NCBI GenBank assembly: GCA_035715725.1
Contig: DASTKT010000225.1
Coordinates: 1-16,381 of the forward strand
Direction of reading: 5' to 3'
DNA length: 16,381 nucleotides
Source: JADGGV01 sp035715725
Lineage (GTDB): Bacteria > Gemmatimonadota > Gemmatimonadetes > Longimicrobiales > RSA9
Under the pieces are notes generated by a model. The model was not told where the DNA came from. It saw nothing but the letters and a program-made list of their open reading frames with translations, and did not search any database. The translations under genes were made by a program, and so were the position numbers. Below are positions 1 to 9,125 of the stretch, one piece after another. Position 1 is the first letter of the stretch. Each line of letters begins with the position of its first letter.

Positions 1-411
1 CGGGGGAGCCCAGCCGGCCCGCCGTCCAGGCGGCCGGCGCCGCCATCGCGGCCATGTCCCATTGCCAGCCGAAGAGGATCGGGACGCGTCGGGGACGGCG
101 CGTCGGCGCGCCGGGACGCGGCGGTACGCGGCCCGGGGGGCGGGTGCCGGACAATCGAGCCGGCTGTGATTCGGTGTTGGCGTGGAAGCGCGGGCAACGG
201 GGCGAGCCGGTCACTCCGGACTGTGGCCGGGGCGCGAGCAGGTATCTAAGCGGGTGCCCCGGATCTCGCAACGACTTTGGGATGCCTGACGGGATGCGCA
301 ACGCCACGGCGCCGCGACCGGCCGGCCTTGCGGGCGTGGGGGCCGGAACGCACGTTGCGCGGCCGCGCCGGCCGGGGCCGGCGGCGCTCCGTGGGAGCCG
401 ACAGGAAGCTC
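1..411. other. Gene-free left edge and leader of the Rieske gene
   Basis: I see no convincing gene here. Long open frames on both strands are Arg/Gly/Pro-rich and look like by-products of high GC. A minus-strand frame starting at the ATG at 55 (MAAMAAPAAWTAGRLGSP...) runs off the left edge with all-GC third positions. It could be the first codons of a leftward gene, but 18 codons cannot decide it. A 16-nt GC palindrome at 367-382 (GCCGGCC-GG-GGCCGGC) lies about 20 nt before the AGGAAG ribosome site of the next gene and could fold in its leader. Confidence 0.4.
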
Positions 412-1512
412 ATGACGAAACCGATCTTCGACATCGATCCCGACATCCGCCGGGCTCACACGCTCCCGGGGCGCGCGTACGCGGACCCCGGGATCTACGC
501 GCTGGCGAAGGAGCGCATCTTCGCGCGGAGCTGGCAACTCGTGGGCGACGCGCACCGGCTGAAGGCGCCGGGGCACGTCTTGCCGTTCACGCTGCTGGAG
601 GGGTGCCTGGACGAGCCGCTCCTCTGGACGTGCGACGAGGAGGCGCGGCTGCATTGCCTGTCCAACGTCTGCACGCACCGCGGGACGCTCGTCGTCGAGG
701 GGGAAGGCCACGCGCACCAGCTCCGCTGCCGCTACCACGGCCGCCGCTTCGCGCTCGACGGACGCATGACGCACATGCCGGAGTTCGACGGCGTGGAGGG
801 TTTCCCGAGCGAGGCCGACGACCTGCCGAAGGTGCGGACCGGGCGCTGGGGCCCGTTCCTGTTCGCCTCGCTCGACCCGGCGGTGCCGTTCGACGCCTGG
901 ATCGCGCCGATGCGAGAGCGGCTCGCCTTCCTGCCGATCGACGAGTACCGTTTCGATCCGGCGACGTCGCGCGACTACCACCTCCGGGCGAACTGGGCGC
1001 TCTACGTGGAGAACTACCTCGAAGGCTTCCACGTGCCCTACATCCATCCGCGCAGCCTCGGTGGCGCGCTCGATTACGACGCCTACGACACCGAGGTCTT
1101 CGACTACTCGAACCTCCAGCTCGGCGTCGGCAAGGCCGGCGAGCCGGGCTTCGTCCTGCCGCCCGGCCACCGCGATGCCGGCACGCCCATGGCCGCGTAC
1201 TACTTCTGGTTGTTCCCGAACCTGATGTTCAACTTCTATCCGTGGGGCCTCTCCATCAACGTGGTCTACCCGCTCGGTCCCGAGCGGACGAAGGTCTCCT
1301 TCCTCACCTACACGCATCCTGCCGCGCCCGCCGGCCTCGAGGGCGCCGGCTACGACGTGCACCGCGTCGAGATGGAGGACGAGGAGGTCGTCGAGGCCGT
1401 GCAGCGAGGCGTGAAGTCGCGGCTATACGACCGCGGCCGCTACTCGCCGCGGCGCGAGCAGGGGCCGCATCATTTTCATCGGCTGTACGCGGAGCTCCTC
1501 GCGGCGCCGTAG
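412..1512 (+). CDS. Rieske [2Fe-2S] non-heme iron oxygenase, alpha subunit (ring-hydroxylating or quaternary-ammonium oxygenase type)
   Basis: 366 residues, usual for a single-chain Rieske oxygenase alpha subunit. These enzymes use O2 and electrons from a separate reductase to hydroxylate or N-dealkylate small molecules in the cytoplasm. The Rieske cluster motif is clear: C87-T-H89, then C106-R-Y-H109. The catalytic domain carries N194-W, E200-N201, E204, H207 and H212 (ENYLEGFHVPYIH), the two-histidine iron site. D323 in EMEDEEVVEAVQ is the likely third iron ligand, and the YDRGRYSPRREQGPHHFH tail is typical of the family. The ATG at 412 is chosen because AGGAAG precedes it; the frame is open further upstream but reads as non-coding. 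No reductase or ferredoxin gene is in the window, so the electron donor is encoded elsewhere. The last eight codons and the stop lie inside a perfect hairpin. Substrate is unknown; E204 at the bridging position hints at a quaternary amine. Confidence 0.95.
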   Translation: MTKPIFDIDPDIRRAHTLPGRAYADPGIYALAKERIFARSWQLVGDAHRLKAPGHVLPFTLLEGCLDEPLLWTCDEEARLHCLSNVCTHRGTLVVEGEGHAHQLRCRYHGRRFALDGRMTHMPEFDGVEGFPSEADDLPKVRTGRWGPFLFASLDPAVPFDAWIAPMRERLAFLPIDEYRFDPATSRDYHLRANWALYVENYLEGFHVPYIHPRSLGGALDYDAYDTEVFDYSNLQLGVGKAGEPGFVLPPGHRDAGTPMAAYYFWLFPNLMFNFYPWGLSINVVYPLGPERTKVSFLTYTHPAAPAGLEGAGYDVHRVEMEDEEVVEAVQRGVKSRLYDRGRYSPRREQGPHHFHRLYAELLAAP

Positions 1513-1534
1513 CGCCGCGAGGAGCTCCGCGTAC
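1485..1534 (+). terminator. Perfect 23-bp inverted repeat with the Rieske stop codon at its centre
   Basis: The arms 1485-1507 and 1512-1534 are exact reverse complements, separated by the 4-nt loop CGTA. The stop codon TAG is 1510-1512, so it spans the loop and the first base of the right arm. The left arm is coding sequence and the right arm is its mirror copy after the stop. There is no T-tract. A hairpin this stable could end transcription or protect the mRNA 3' end; that role is inferred. Confidence 0.8.
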
Positions 1535-1640
1535 GCTCGCTTCGCTCGCTGTCGTGGCGCTGCGCGCCGCGCACGCTGCGCTGTCGCGGCCTTCGGCCGC
1601 GCACGCTCGCTCCGCGCGCTGTAGCGGCGCTGCGCGCCGT
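1531..1640 (+). repeat. Modular hairpin array A, downstream of the Rieske gene
   Basis: Three modules follow one another, each a conserved linker plus a 14-16 nt GC-rich variable segment. Linkers: 1531-1554 (long form, GTACGCT...CTGTCG), 1571-1586 (GCACGCTGCGCTGTCG) and 1601-1624 (long form, ending CTGTAG). Variable segments: 1555-1570 (TGGCGCTGCGCGCCGC), 1587-1600 (CGGCCTTCGGCCGC) and 1625-1640 (CGGCGCTGCGCGCCGT). All three form stems with three-base TGC or TTC loops. The array starts inside the right arm of the terminator-like hairpin. It contains no plausible gene. Confidence 0.8.
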
Positions 1641-1862
1641 GAGGTGCGGGGCCGCCTGGCCCGCGCCCTCACGCGCTACTGCGGGGCGTGCCGCCCGGCG
1701 TCCTCATGCGGTCGGGCCCTGCCGCCGGTCTCCGTGCTCCGACAGCGTACCCGTACCCCTACTCCTACCCGTACCCGATCCGTTCTCCCGCCATCCATCT
1801 CGGCCACCCCACTCCCACCCGAAAACCCGCCCGCCGGCACGGCCAGGGTCGTGGCCGTTCTC

Positions 1863-2029
1863 GCGGCCGAAGGCCGCGACAGCGCCAGCGTGCGTGGCCC
1901 GCAGGGCCACGACAGTGAAACGTGCGCGAGCCGCAGGCGAGCGACAGCGCAGCGTGCGTGGCGCAACGCGCCGCGACAGCGAGCGAAGCGAGCGTACGCG
2001 AGCCGCAGGCGAGCGACAGCGCAGCGTGC
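1863..2029 (-). repeat. Modular hairpin array B, downstream of the permease gene
   Basis: Read on the minus strand from the permease stop, five linkers alternate with five variable segments. Linkers: 2014-2029, 1974-1997 (long form), 1942-1957, 1910-1925 and 1877-1893, all variants of GCACGCTGCGCTGTCG. Variable segments: 1998-2013, 1958-1973, 1926-1941, 1894-1909 and 1863-1876. The segments at 1894-1910 (7-bp stem, GCA loop), 1863-1877 (6-bp stem, GAA loop) and 1958-1973 form good stems. 1998-2013 and 1926-1941 are identical and form only a 3-bp stem. Linkers and orientation relative to the upstream gene match array A, so the two arrays face each other. Confidence 0.8.
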
Positions 2030-2050
2030 GGCGGCGCCTACGGCGCCGCC
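2030..2050 (-). terminator. Hairpin with the permease stop codon in its loop
   Basis: Arms 2030-2038 (GGCGGCGCC) and 2042-2050 (GGCGCCGCC) are perfect complements around the loop TAC at 2039-2041. The minus-strand stop TAG is 2040-2038, so it spans the loop, as at the Rieske gene. No T-tract follows; array B continues directly downstream. Confidence 0.65.
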
Positions 2051-3420
2051 CGGCTCCGCCACACCGCATAGACCGGCAGGCCCGACAGGATGACCGCAAA
2101 GCTGACGAGAGTCAGCGCCGGCGTCTCGACGAGCGAGTTCAGCAGCAGCGCGAGCGAGCCGGCCACGAACGCGGCGGGGAGCCAGGGCGAGGCGGGCGAG
2201 CGGTACGGGCGCGGGTGGTCGGGGAGGCGGCGCCGCAGGATCGCCACGGCGGCGACGGCGAGCGCGTAGAACGGCCACTCGCCCAGCACGATGGCGTTCG
2301 TGAGCTGCTCGAACGTCTGGCTGGAGATGTAGACGAGCGCGAGCAGGCACGAGACGGCGATGGCCACGTGCGGCGTGCGGAAGCGCGGATGCACGGCGGC
2401 GAGGCGGCGGAAGAAGAGGTCCTCGTCGGCCATCGCCCACACGAAGCGCGGCCCGGTCATGACGTTCGCGTTGAGCGTTCCCACGGTGGAGAGCATGACG
2501 AGCGCGGAGATGAGGGCGCCGCCGACGTCGCCCAGCGCGCGGGTGGCGGCATCCGCGGCGACCAGCTCCGAGCCCGCCATGGCCCGCGCCGGCAGGACCC
2601 ACAGGTACGCGACGTTGGCCGCCAGGTACGCGGCGATGACGCCCGCCATGCCGAGCATGATCCCCCGCGGCAGCGCGCGCCCCGGGTCCCGCACCTCACC
2701 GGTCAGCGACGCCACGTCCGCCCACCCGTCGTACGCCCACATGACCGCGATCAAGGCGACGCCGAAGCCGCCCCACGTCGCCGGCGCGAACGAGATCGGT
2801 CCGGCGAACGCCCCCTCCTGCGGGCGGCCGAACAGCAGGATCGCGAGCGCGAGGCCGAGCAGCGCGACGAGCTTCGCGGCCGAGGACGCGTTCTGCACGA
2901 GCGCCGCGCCGCGCACCGAGCGGTAGTTCGCCGCCGAGAAGAGCACGATGAGCGCCGCGCCGATGACGCGCTGCGTCCCGGGCGCGAGCGGCACGAAGTG
3001 GCCGAGGTACGCGGTGAAGATCAGCGCGACGGCGGCCGACGTGCCCGGCCGCACGATGAGGAAGTCGGTCCAGCCGAACAGGAACGCCGGCAGCGGTCCG
3101 TACGTCTCGCGCAGGTAGACGAAGATCCCGCCCGCGCGCGGAAACATCGCCGCCAGCTCCGCCACGGCCAGCGAGCCCGAGCTGGCGATCGCGCCGCCCA
3201 GCACCCAGAGCGCCAGCATCGCGCCCACGGCGCCGACCTCCGCCGCCGCCGTCGCCGGGACGCGGAAGATCCCGCTCCCGATGATCATCCCCACGACGAC
3301 GGCGGCGGCGCTCCACGTCCCGAGCCGGCGGGGCAGCCGGCCCTCGGCGGGCGCGGCCTCGGCGGCGGGCGCCGCCGGTGCGGCGGTCGGGACGGAGACG
3401 GTCGGCTGCGGCTGTGACAC
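2038..3420 (-). CDS. APC-superfamily amino acid permease
   Basis: 460 residues, the usual length for amino acid-polyamine-organocation transporters, with about twelve hydrophobic segments. The signature GMIIGSGIF in the first membrane helix (about residues 44-52) is the conserved unwound substrate-binding stretch of this family. Other typical segments are the FPRAGGIFVYLRETYGP loop after helix 2 or 3 and the MWAYDGWADVASLTGEVRDP stretch in the middle. It is an inner-membrane importer or exchanger of amino acids; the substrate cannot be read from sequence. I choose the GTG at 3420 because GAGGAG lies 5 nt upstream (3426-3431); the longer open frame to 3504 adds an Arg-rich stretch with no ribosome site. 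A Pro/Ala-rich cytoplasmic tail of about 25 residues precedes helix 1. The gene is convergent with the Rieske gene, divergent from the propeller gene, and ends RAAP inside a hairpin. Confidence 0.95.
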   Translation of the reverse strand: MSQPQPTVSVPTAAPAAPAAEAAPAEGRLPRRLGTWSAAAVVVGMIIGSGIFRVPATAAAEVGAVGAMLALWVLGGAIASSGSLAVAELAAMFPRAGGIFVYLRETYGPLPAFLFGWTDFLIVRPGTSAAVALIFTAYLGHFVPLAPGTQRVIGAALIVLFSAANYRSVRGAALVQNASSAAKLVALLGLALAILLFGRPQEGAFAGPISFAPATWGGFGVALIAVMWAYDGWADVASLTGEVRDPGRALPRGIMLGMAGVIAAYLAANVAYLWVLPARAMAGSELVAADAATRALGDVGGALISALVMLSTVGTLNANVMTGPRFVWAMADEDLFFRRLAAVHPRFRTPHVAIAVSCLLALVYISSQTFEQLTNAIVLGEWPFYALAVAAVAILRRRLPDHPRPYRSPASPWLPAAFVAGSLALLLNSLVETPALTLVSFAVILSGLPVYAVWRSRAAP

Positions 3421-3425
3421 GACGG

Positions 3426-3431
3426 CTCCTC
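3426..3431 (-). promoter_or_regulatory. Ribosome binding site fixing the permease GTG start
   Basis: The minus strand reads GAGGAG, then a 5-nt spacer, then GTG at 3420-3418. This is the only strong ribosome site near the 5' end of the frame, and it places the start 28 codons inside the longest open frame. Confidence 0.7.
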
Positions 3432-3566
3432 GGCGGGTGAGGCGCCAAGCTACACGTGCACCCCGGCCGCGAGCCAGCGCGGCGTAGGCCCGGCCCGCGC
3501 GCACCCGGCGGCTCGCCCCGTCCGCCCCGGGGCCTGGCGTCTGCCGGCGCCGCGGGATACCCTAGC

Positions 3567-3646
3567 CCACCGCGCCACCGCGCCACCGCGCCACCGCGCC
3601 ACCGCGCCACCGCGCCACCGCGCCACCGCGCCACCGCGCCACCGCG
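3567..3646. repeat. Minisatellite: ten perfect tandem copies of CCACCGCG
   Basis: The 8-bp unit CCACCGCG repeats ten times without a mismatch. It sits between the divergent permease and propeller genes, with its last copy ending 19 bp before the propeller ATG (3666) and just before the ribosome site GAGGG. Because 8 is not a multiple of 3, gain or loss of copies would shift any frame through it. Reading through gives only repeated PPRHRATA-like peptides, so I regard it as non-coding. Confidence 0.95.
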
Positions 3647-3665
3647 CCCGCACCCGAGGGACGCC

Positions 3666-4799
3666 ATGCCACGCCGACTCCTCCCCGCGCTCGTCCTCGC
3701 CCTCGCCGCGGCCACGCCGCTCGGCGCGCAGTGGGCGCCCGAGCGCTCCGGCACGACCGCGGAGTTCCGCGGGGTGTCCGCGGCCGGCGCGCGCGTCGTC
3801 TGGGCGGCGGGGAAGGGAGGCGTCTACGCGCGCACCGTGGACGGCGGCGCGAGCTGGCGGGTGGACAGCGTCCCCGGCGCGGCGTCGCTCTTCTTCGTGG
3901 ACGCCCACGCCGTCGGCGCGGACACGGCGTACCTCCTCGGGACGAGCTTCGTCGACTCGATCTCCGACGGGCGGATCTACCGGACCACCGACGGCGGCCG
4001 GCACTGGACGCTGCAGTTCCGCGACACGACGAAGGGGATGTTCCTGGACGGGCTGGCGTTCTGGGACGCGAGGCACGGCGTCGCCTTCGGCGATCCGGTG
4101 GGCGGGAGCTTCGTGGTGCTGACCACGGCGGACGGCGGGGCGACGTGGCGCCGCGTGCCGCCGGAGCGCCTCCCGCCGCCGCTGCCGGGGGAGGCCTCCT
4201 TCGCGGCCAGCGGGACGGCCATCGCCACGTTCGGCGACTCGCTCGTCTGGTTCGGCACCGGCGGCGGGGAGCACGCCCGCGTCTACCGCTCGACGGACCG
4301 CGGGCGGACGTGGAGCGTCTCGCCGACGCCGCTCCCCGGCGGGAAGACCGCGGGGCTGTTCGGCGTCGCGTTCCGCGACGCGCGCCACGGCGTGGCCGTC
4401 GGCGGCGACTACACGGCCCCCGCCGCCGCCGGCGCGAACGTGCTGCGGACGTCCGACGGCGGCGTCACGTGGAGCGTGGCCGGGACGTCCGCGCCGGCCG
4501 GCGTGCGCTACGGCGTCGTCTACGTCCCGGGTGCGGTGCGGCCGGCGCTCGTGGCCACGGGCCCGTCCGGCTCCGGGTACTCGATGGACGACGGCGCGAC
4601 GTGGACGGCGATCGGCACCGACCCCTACAACACCGTCGTGTTCGCCTCGCCCGCGGCCGGCTGGGCGGCGGGCACCGACGGCCGGATCGCGAAGTGGGCC
4701 GGGCGGCCGCTCGGCGCGAGGACGAGCGGCGCCGGCGCGAGGACGAGCGGCGCCGGCGCTTCCAGGGCGGCGGCCGGGACCGCCGCGGAGCACCGCTGA
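3666..4799 (+). CDS. Secreted Asp-box (BNR/Ycf48-like) beta-propeller protein
   Basis: 377 residues with an N-terminal signal peptide (MPRRLLPALVLALAAATPLG, cleavage probably near AQ at 21-22), so exported. The body is a run of Asp-box motifs (S/T-x-D-x-G-x-T/S-W): TVDGGASW near 57, TTDGGRHW near 108, TADGGATW near 154, STDRGRTW near 209, TSDGGVTW near 262 and SMDDGATW near 306. Six boxes at about 45-55 residue spacing indicate a beta-propeller like Ycf48/HCF136 assembly factors or sialidase-fold proteins. I see no sialidase catalytic residues, so an enzyme role is not supported. The start has GAGGG 5 nt upstream. Codons 350-363 contain a perfect 21-bp tandem duplication (4713-4733 and 4734-4754, Gly-Ala-Arg-Thr-Ser-Gly-Ala) in a low-complexity tail. 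It is followed 127 bp later by two other exported proteins and may be co-expressed with them. Substrate or partner is unknown. Confidence 0.85.
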   Translation: MPRRLLPALVLALAAATPLGAQWAPERSGTTAEFRGVSAAGARVVWAAGKGGVYARTVDGGASWRVDSVPGAASLFFVDAHAVGADTAYLLGTSFVDSISDGRIYRTTDGGRHWTLQFRDTTKGMFLDGLAFWDARHGVAFGDPVGGSFVVLTTADGGATWRRVPPERLPPPLPGEASFAASGTAIATFGDSLVWFGTGGGEHARVYRSTDRGRTWSVSPTPLPGGKTAGLFGVAFRDARHGVAVGGDYTAPAAAGANVLRTSDGGVTWSVAGTSAPAGVRYGVVYVPGAVRPALVATGPSGSGYSMDDGATWTAIGTDPYNTVVFASPAAGWAAGTDGRIAKWAGRPLGARTSGAGARTSGAGASRAAAGTAAEHR

Positions 4800-4926
4800 G
4801 CCGGCACTCCCGCGGCACGCCGGGCTCGGCGAGACGCCCCCGCCCGCGGTTGCGCTCGCCCACGCGGTCCCCGATCTTGCCGGACCGTCCCCCATCGCCA
4901 CGAACCTCCGTCGCGGAGTCCGACCG

Positions 4927-6672
<1,746 letters not shown>

Positions 6673-6673
6673 C

Positions 6674-9094
6674 ATGACCCGATCCCTCGCCGTCGTCCTC
6701 GCCCTCCTCGCCTTCGCGCTCCCGGAGGCCGCGCACGCCCAGGCCCGTTCCGCCGACACGCTCCGCGTCCCCGGCCTGCGCGCCCCGGTCGAGATCGTCC
6801 GGGACCGCTATGGCGTCGCCCACATCTACGCGGCGAACGAGAACGACCTGTTCTTCGCGCAGGGCTACAACGCCGCGCGCGACCGGCTCTTCCAGTTCGA
6901 GCTGTGGCGCCGCCAGGCGACGGGGACGGTGGCCGAGATCCTGGGCCCGCGCGAGCTCGATCGCGACATCGGCGCGCGGCTGCACCGCTTCCGCGGCGAC
7001 CTGCACAAGGAGCTCGCGCACTACCACCCGCGCGGCGAGGCGATCGTCGGCGCGTTCGTGCGCGGCGTGAACGCGTACGTCCGCGAGGCGCGCGCGCACC
7101 CCGAGTCGCTGCCGGTCGAGTTCCGGCTGCTCGGGATCCAGCCGGAGGAATGGACGCCCGACGTCGTGATCTCGCGGCACCAGGGGCTCCTCGGCAACAT
7201 CACCTCCGAGCTGCGCATCGGCCGCGCGGTCGCGCGGCTCGGCGCGGAGAAGGTGAAGGACCTCGGCTCGTTCGGCCCCGGCGACCCGGACCTGCGCCTC
7301 GACCCGTCCATCGACGGCGCCGCCCTCTCCGCCGACATCCTGCACCTCTACGACGCGTTCCGCGCGCCCGTGCGCTTCGAGCGCTCCGACGTCGTCGCCT
7401 CGAGCCGGGGCGACGAGGCCGCCTACCGGCGGCTGGCGGCGGCGCTGCCGCCCTCGGAGACCGAGATCGCCGCCTCCGGCGAGGCGATCGGCAGCAACAA
7501 CTGGGTGCTGGCGGGCTCGAAGACGGCGAGCGGCAAGCCGCTCCTCGCGAACGATCCGCACCGCGTGCAGCAGGCGCCGTCGCTCCGCTACTTCGTGCAC
7601 CTCGTCGCCCCCGGCTGGAACGTCATCGGCGGCGGCGAGCCGGTGCTCCCGGGCGTCTCGATCGGCCACAACGAGCACGGCGCGTGGGGGCTGACCGTCT
7701 TCGACCTGGACGGCGAGGACCTGTACGCCTACGAGACGAACCCGGCGAACCCGAACCAGTACCGCTACCGCGGCGCGTGGGAGGACATGCGGATCGTGCG
7801 GGACACGATCCGCGTGAAGGGCGCCGCTCCGGTCGTGGTCCAGCTCCGCTATACGCGGCACGGACCCGTCGAGTACCAGGACACCGCCGCGCACCGCGCC
7901 TGGGCGCTCCGCGCCGCGTGGCTCGACATCGGCGCCGCGCCCTACCTGGCCTCGCTGCGCATGGACCAGGCGACGACGTGGGAGGAGTTCCGCGCCGCCT
8001 GCGCCTATTCGCGCATCCCCGGCGAGAACATGATCTGGGCCGACCGCGCCGGGAACATCGGCTGGCAGGCCGTCGGCGTCGCGCCGGTCCGCCGGAGCTG
8101 GAGCGGGCTCGTCCCCGTCCCCGGCGACGGCCGCTTCGAGTGGGACGGCTACCTGCCGATCCCCGAGCTGCCGCACGCCGCGAACCCGGCCGCCGGCTTC
8201 GTCGCCACCGCGAACCAGGACGACCTGCCGCAGGGGTACGCGCACCGCAACGCCGTCGGCTGGGAGTGGGCCGACCCGTTCCGCTTCCGCCGCATTACCG
8301 AGGTGCTCTCGCCCGGCAAGGGCTTCACCGTGCAGGACATGGCGCGCCTCCAGCACGACGTGCTCTCGATCCCCGCGCGCACGCTCGTGCCCCTCGCGCT
8401 CCGGCTCAATGCGGCCGAGCCGGGCGTCGCGGCGGCGCTCGACTCGCTCCGGCGCTGGGACTTCCGCATGGACACCGCCTCCGTCGCCGCCGGCATCTAC
8501 GGCATCTGGGAGCGCGAGCTGATGGAGGCGACGACGGCCGTCGTCGTGCCGCCGGACGCCCGCTCCCTCCTCCGCCTCGGCACCGGGCGGATGGTGAGCC
8601 TCCTGGCCTCGCCCGACGCGCACCTCGGCGCGAGCCCGGCGGCCGCCCGCGACTCGATCCTGCTGCGCGCGCTCTCCCGCGCCGTCGCCGAGCTCGGCCA
8701 GCGGCTCGGACCCGACTCCCGCGCCTGGCGCTACGGCGCCTACCACCACGCGCTGCTCCACCACCCGATGAGCCCCGCCGTGAGCGACGACGTGCGCCGC
8801 CGCCTCGACGTCGGGCCCGCGCCCCGCGGCGGCAACGCCAACACGCCGAACGCCACCGGCAACGGCGACAACCAGACCGCGGGCGCCTCGCTGCGCATGG
8901 TGGCCGACCTCGCCGATTGGGAGCGGAGCATCGCCACGAACACCCCCGGCCAGTCCGGCGACCCGGCCTCCCCGCACTACCGCGACCTGTTCCCGCTCTG
9001 GGCATCCGGCGAGTACTTCCCGCTGGCCTACGGACGGGAGCGGGTGGCGGCCGTGGCGGAGAACCGGACGGTGCTGCGGCCGGCGGGGCGCTGA
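6674..9094 (+). CDS. Penicillin acylase family Ntn hydrolase (periplasmic amidase or N-acyl-homoserine-lactone acylase)
   Basis: 806 residues, the normal length of a penicillin acylase/AHL acylase pre-pro-protein. The signal peptide is MTRSLAVVLALLAFALPEAAHA (cleavage after AHA). VEIVRDRYGVAHIYAANENDLFFAQGYNAARDRLFQ is the family's alpha-chain start. The autocatalytic Ser is S274 in AIGSNNWVLAGSKTASG; cleavage before it yields the beta chain with S274 as nucleophile, followed by LLANDPH and SIGHNEHGAWGLT. These enzymes hydrolyse amide bonds of penicillins, acyl-homoserine lactones or other N-acyl compounds; the substrate cannot be told from sequence. The ATG lies 1 nt after the ggt stop, with GGGGTGG in the end of ggt as ribosome site, so translational coupling is likely. 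A small GC hairpin follows the stop. Confidence 0.95.
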   Translation: MTRSLAVVLALLAFALPEAAHAQARSADTLRVPGLRAPVEIVRDRYGVAHIYAANENDLFFAQGYNAARDRLFQFELWRRQATGTVAEILGPRELDRDIGARLHRFRGDLHKELAHYHPRGEAIVGAFVRGVNAYVREARAHPESLPVEFRLLGIQPEEWTPDVVISRHQGLLGNITSELRIGRAVARLGAEKVKDLGSFGPGDPDLRLDPSIDGAALSADILHLYDAFRAPVRFERSDVVASSRGDEAAYRRLAAALPPSETEIAASGEAIGSNNWVLAGSKTASGKPLLANDPHRVQQAPSLRYFVHLVAPGWNVIGGGEPVLPGVSIGHNEHGAWGLTVFDLDGEDLYAYETNPANPNQYRYRGAWEDMRIVRDTIRVKGAAPVVVQLRYTRHGPVEYQDTAAHRAWALRAAWLDIGAAPYLASLRMDQATTWEEFRAACAYSRIPGENMIWADRAGNIGWQAVGVAPVRRSWSGLVPVPGDGRFEWDGYLPIPELPHAANPAAGFVATANQDDLPQGYAHRNAVGWEWADPFRFRRITEVLSPGKGFTVQDMARLQHDVLSIPARTLVPLALRLNAAEPGVAAALDSLRRWDFRMDTASVAAGIYGIWERELMEATTAVVVPPDARSLLRLGTGRMVSLLASPDAHLGASPAAARDSILLRALSRAVAELGQRLGPDSRAWRYGAYHHALLHHPMSPAVSDDVRRRLDVGPAPRGGNANTPNATGNGDNQTAGASLRMVADLADWERSIATNTPGQSGDPASPHYRDLFPLWASGEYFPLAYGRERVAAVAENRTVLRPAGR

Positions 9095-9100
9095 GCTCTC

Positions 9101-9117
9101 CGCGGGCGACCCCCGCG
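9101..9117 (+). terminator. Short GC hairpin after the acylase gene
   Basis: CGCGGG (9101-9106) and CCCGCG (9112-9117) pair around a CGACC loop, starting 6 nt after the acylase stop. The stem is only 6 bp and has no T-tract, so a terminator role is a weak call. Confidence 0.3.
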
Positions 9118-9125
9118 TCCGGAGG

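Noticed and set aside
1..55. A minus-strand gene beginning at ATG 55 and leaving the window
   Set aside because: Only 18 codons are visible and no clear ribosome site is present; noted under the left-edge region but not called.
1531..2029. A CRISPR array, because of the regular roughly 32-nt spacing of a repeated 16-mer
   Set aside because: The segments between repeats are palindromic and two are identical, the repeat has a variable-length form, and there are no cas genes or leader.
54..2093. A 679-codon plus-strand open frame covering the left part of the window
   Set aside because: It is out of frame with the Rieske gene, is Arg/Pro/Gly/Ala-rich throughout, and runs through the hairpin arrays; a by-product of very high GC.
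3456..3665. A coding region with PPRHRATA repeats across the minisatellite upstream of the propeller gene
   Set aside because: It is low-complexity read-through of an 8-bp repeat; the ribosome site and signal peptide place the true start at 3666.
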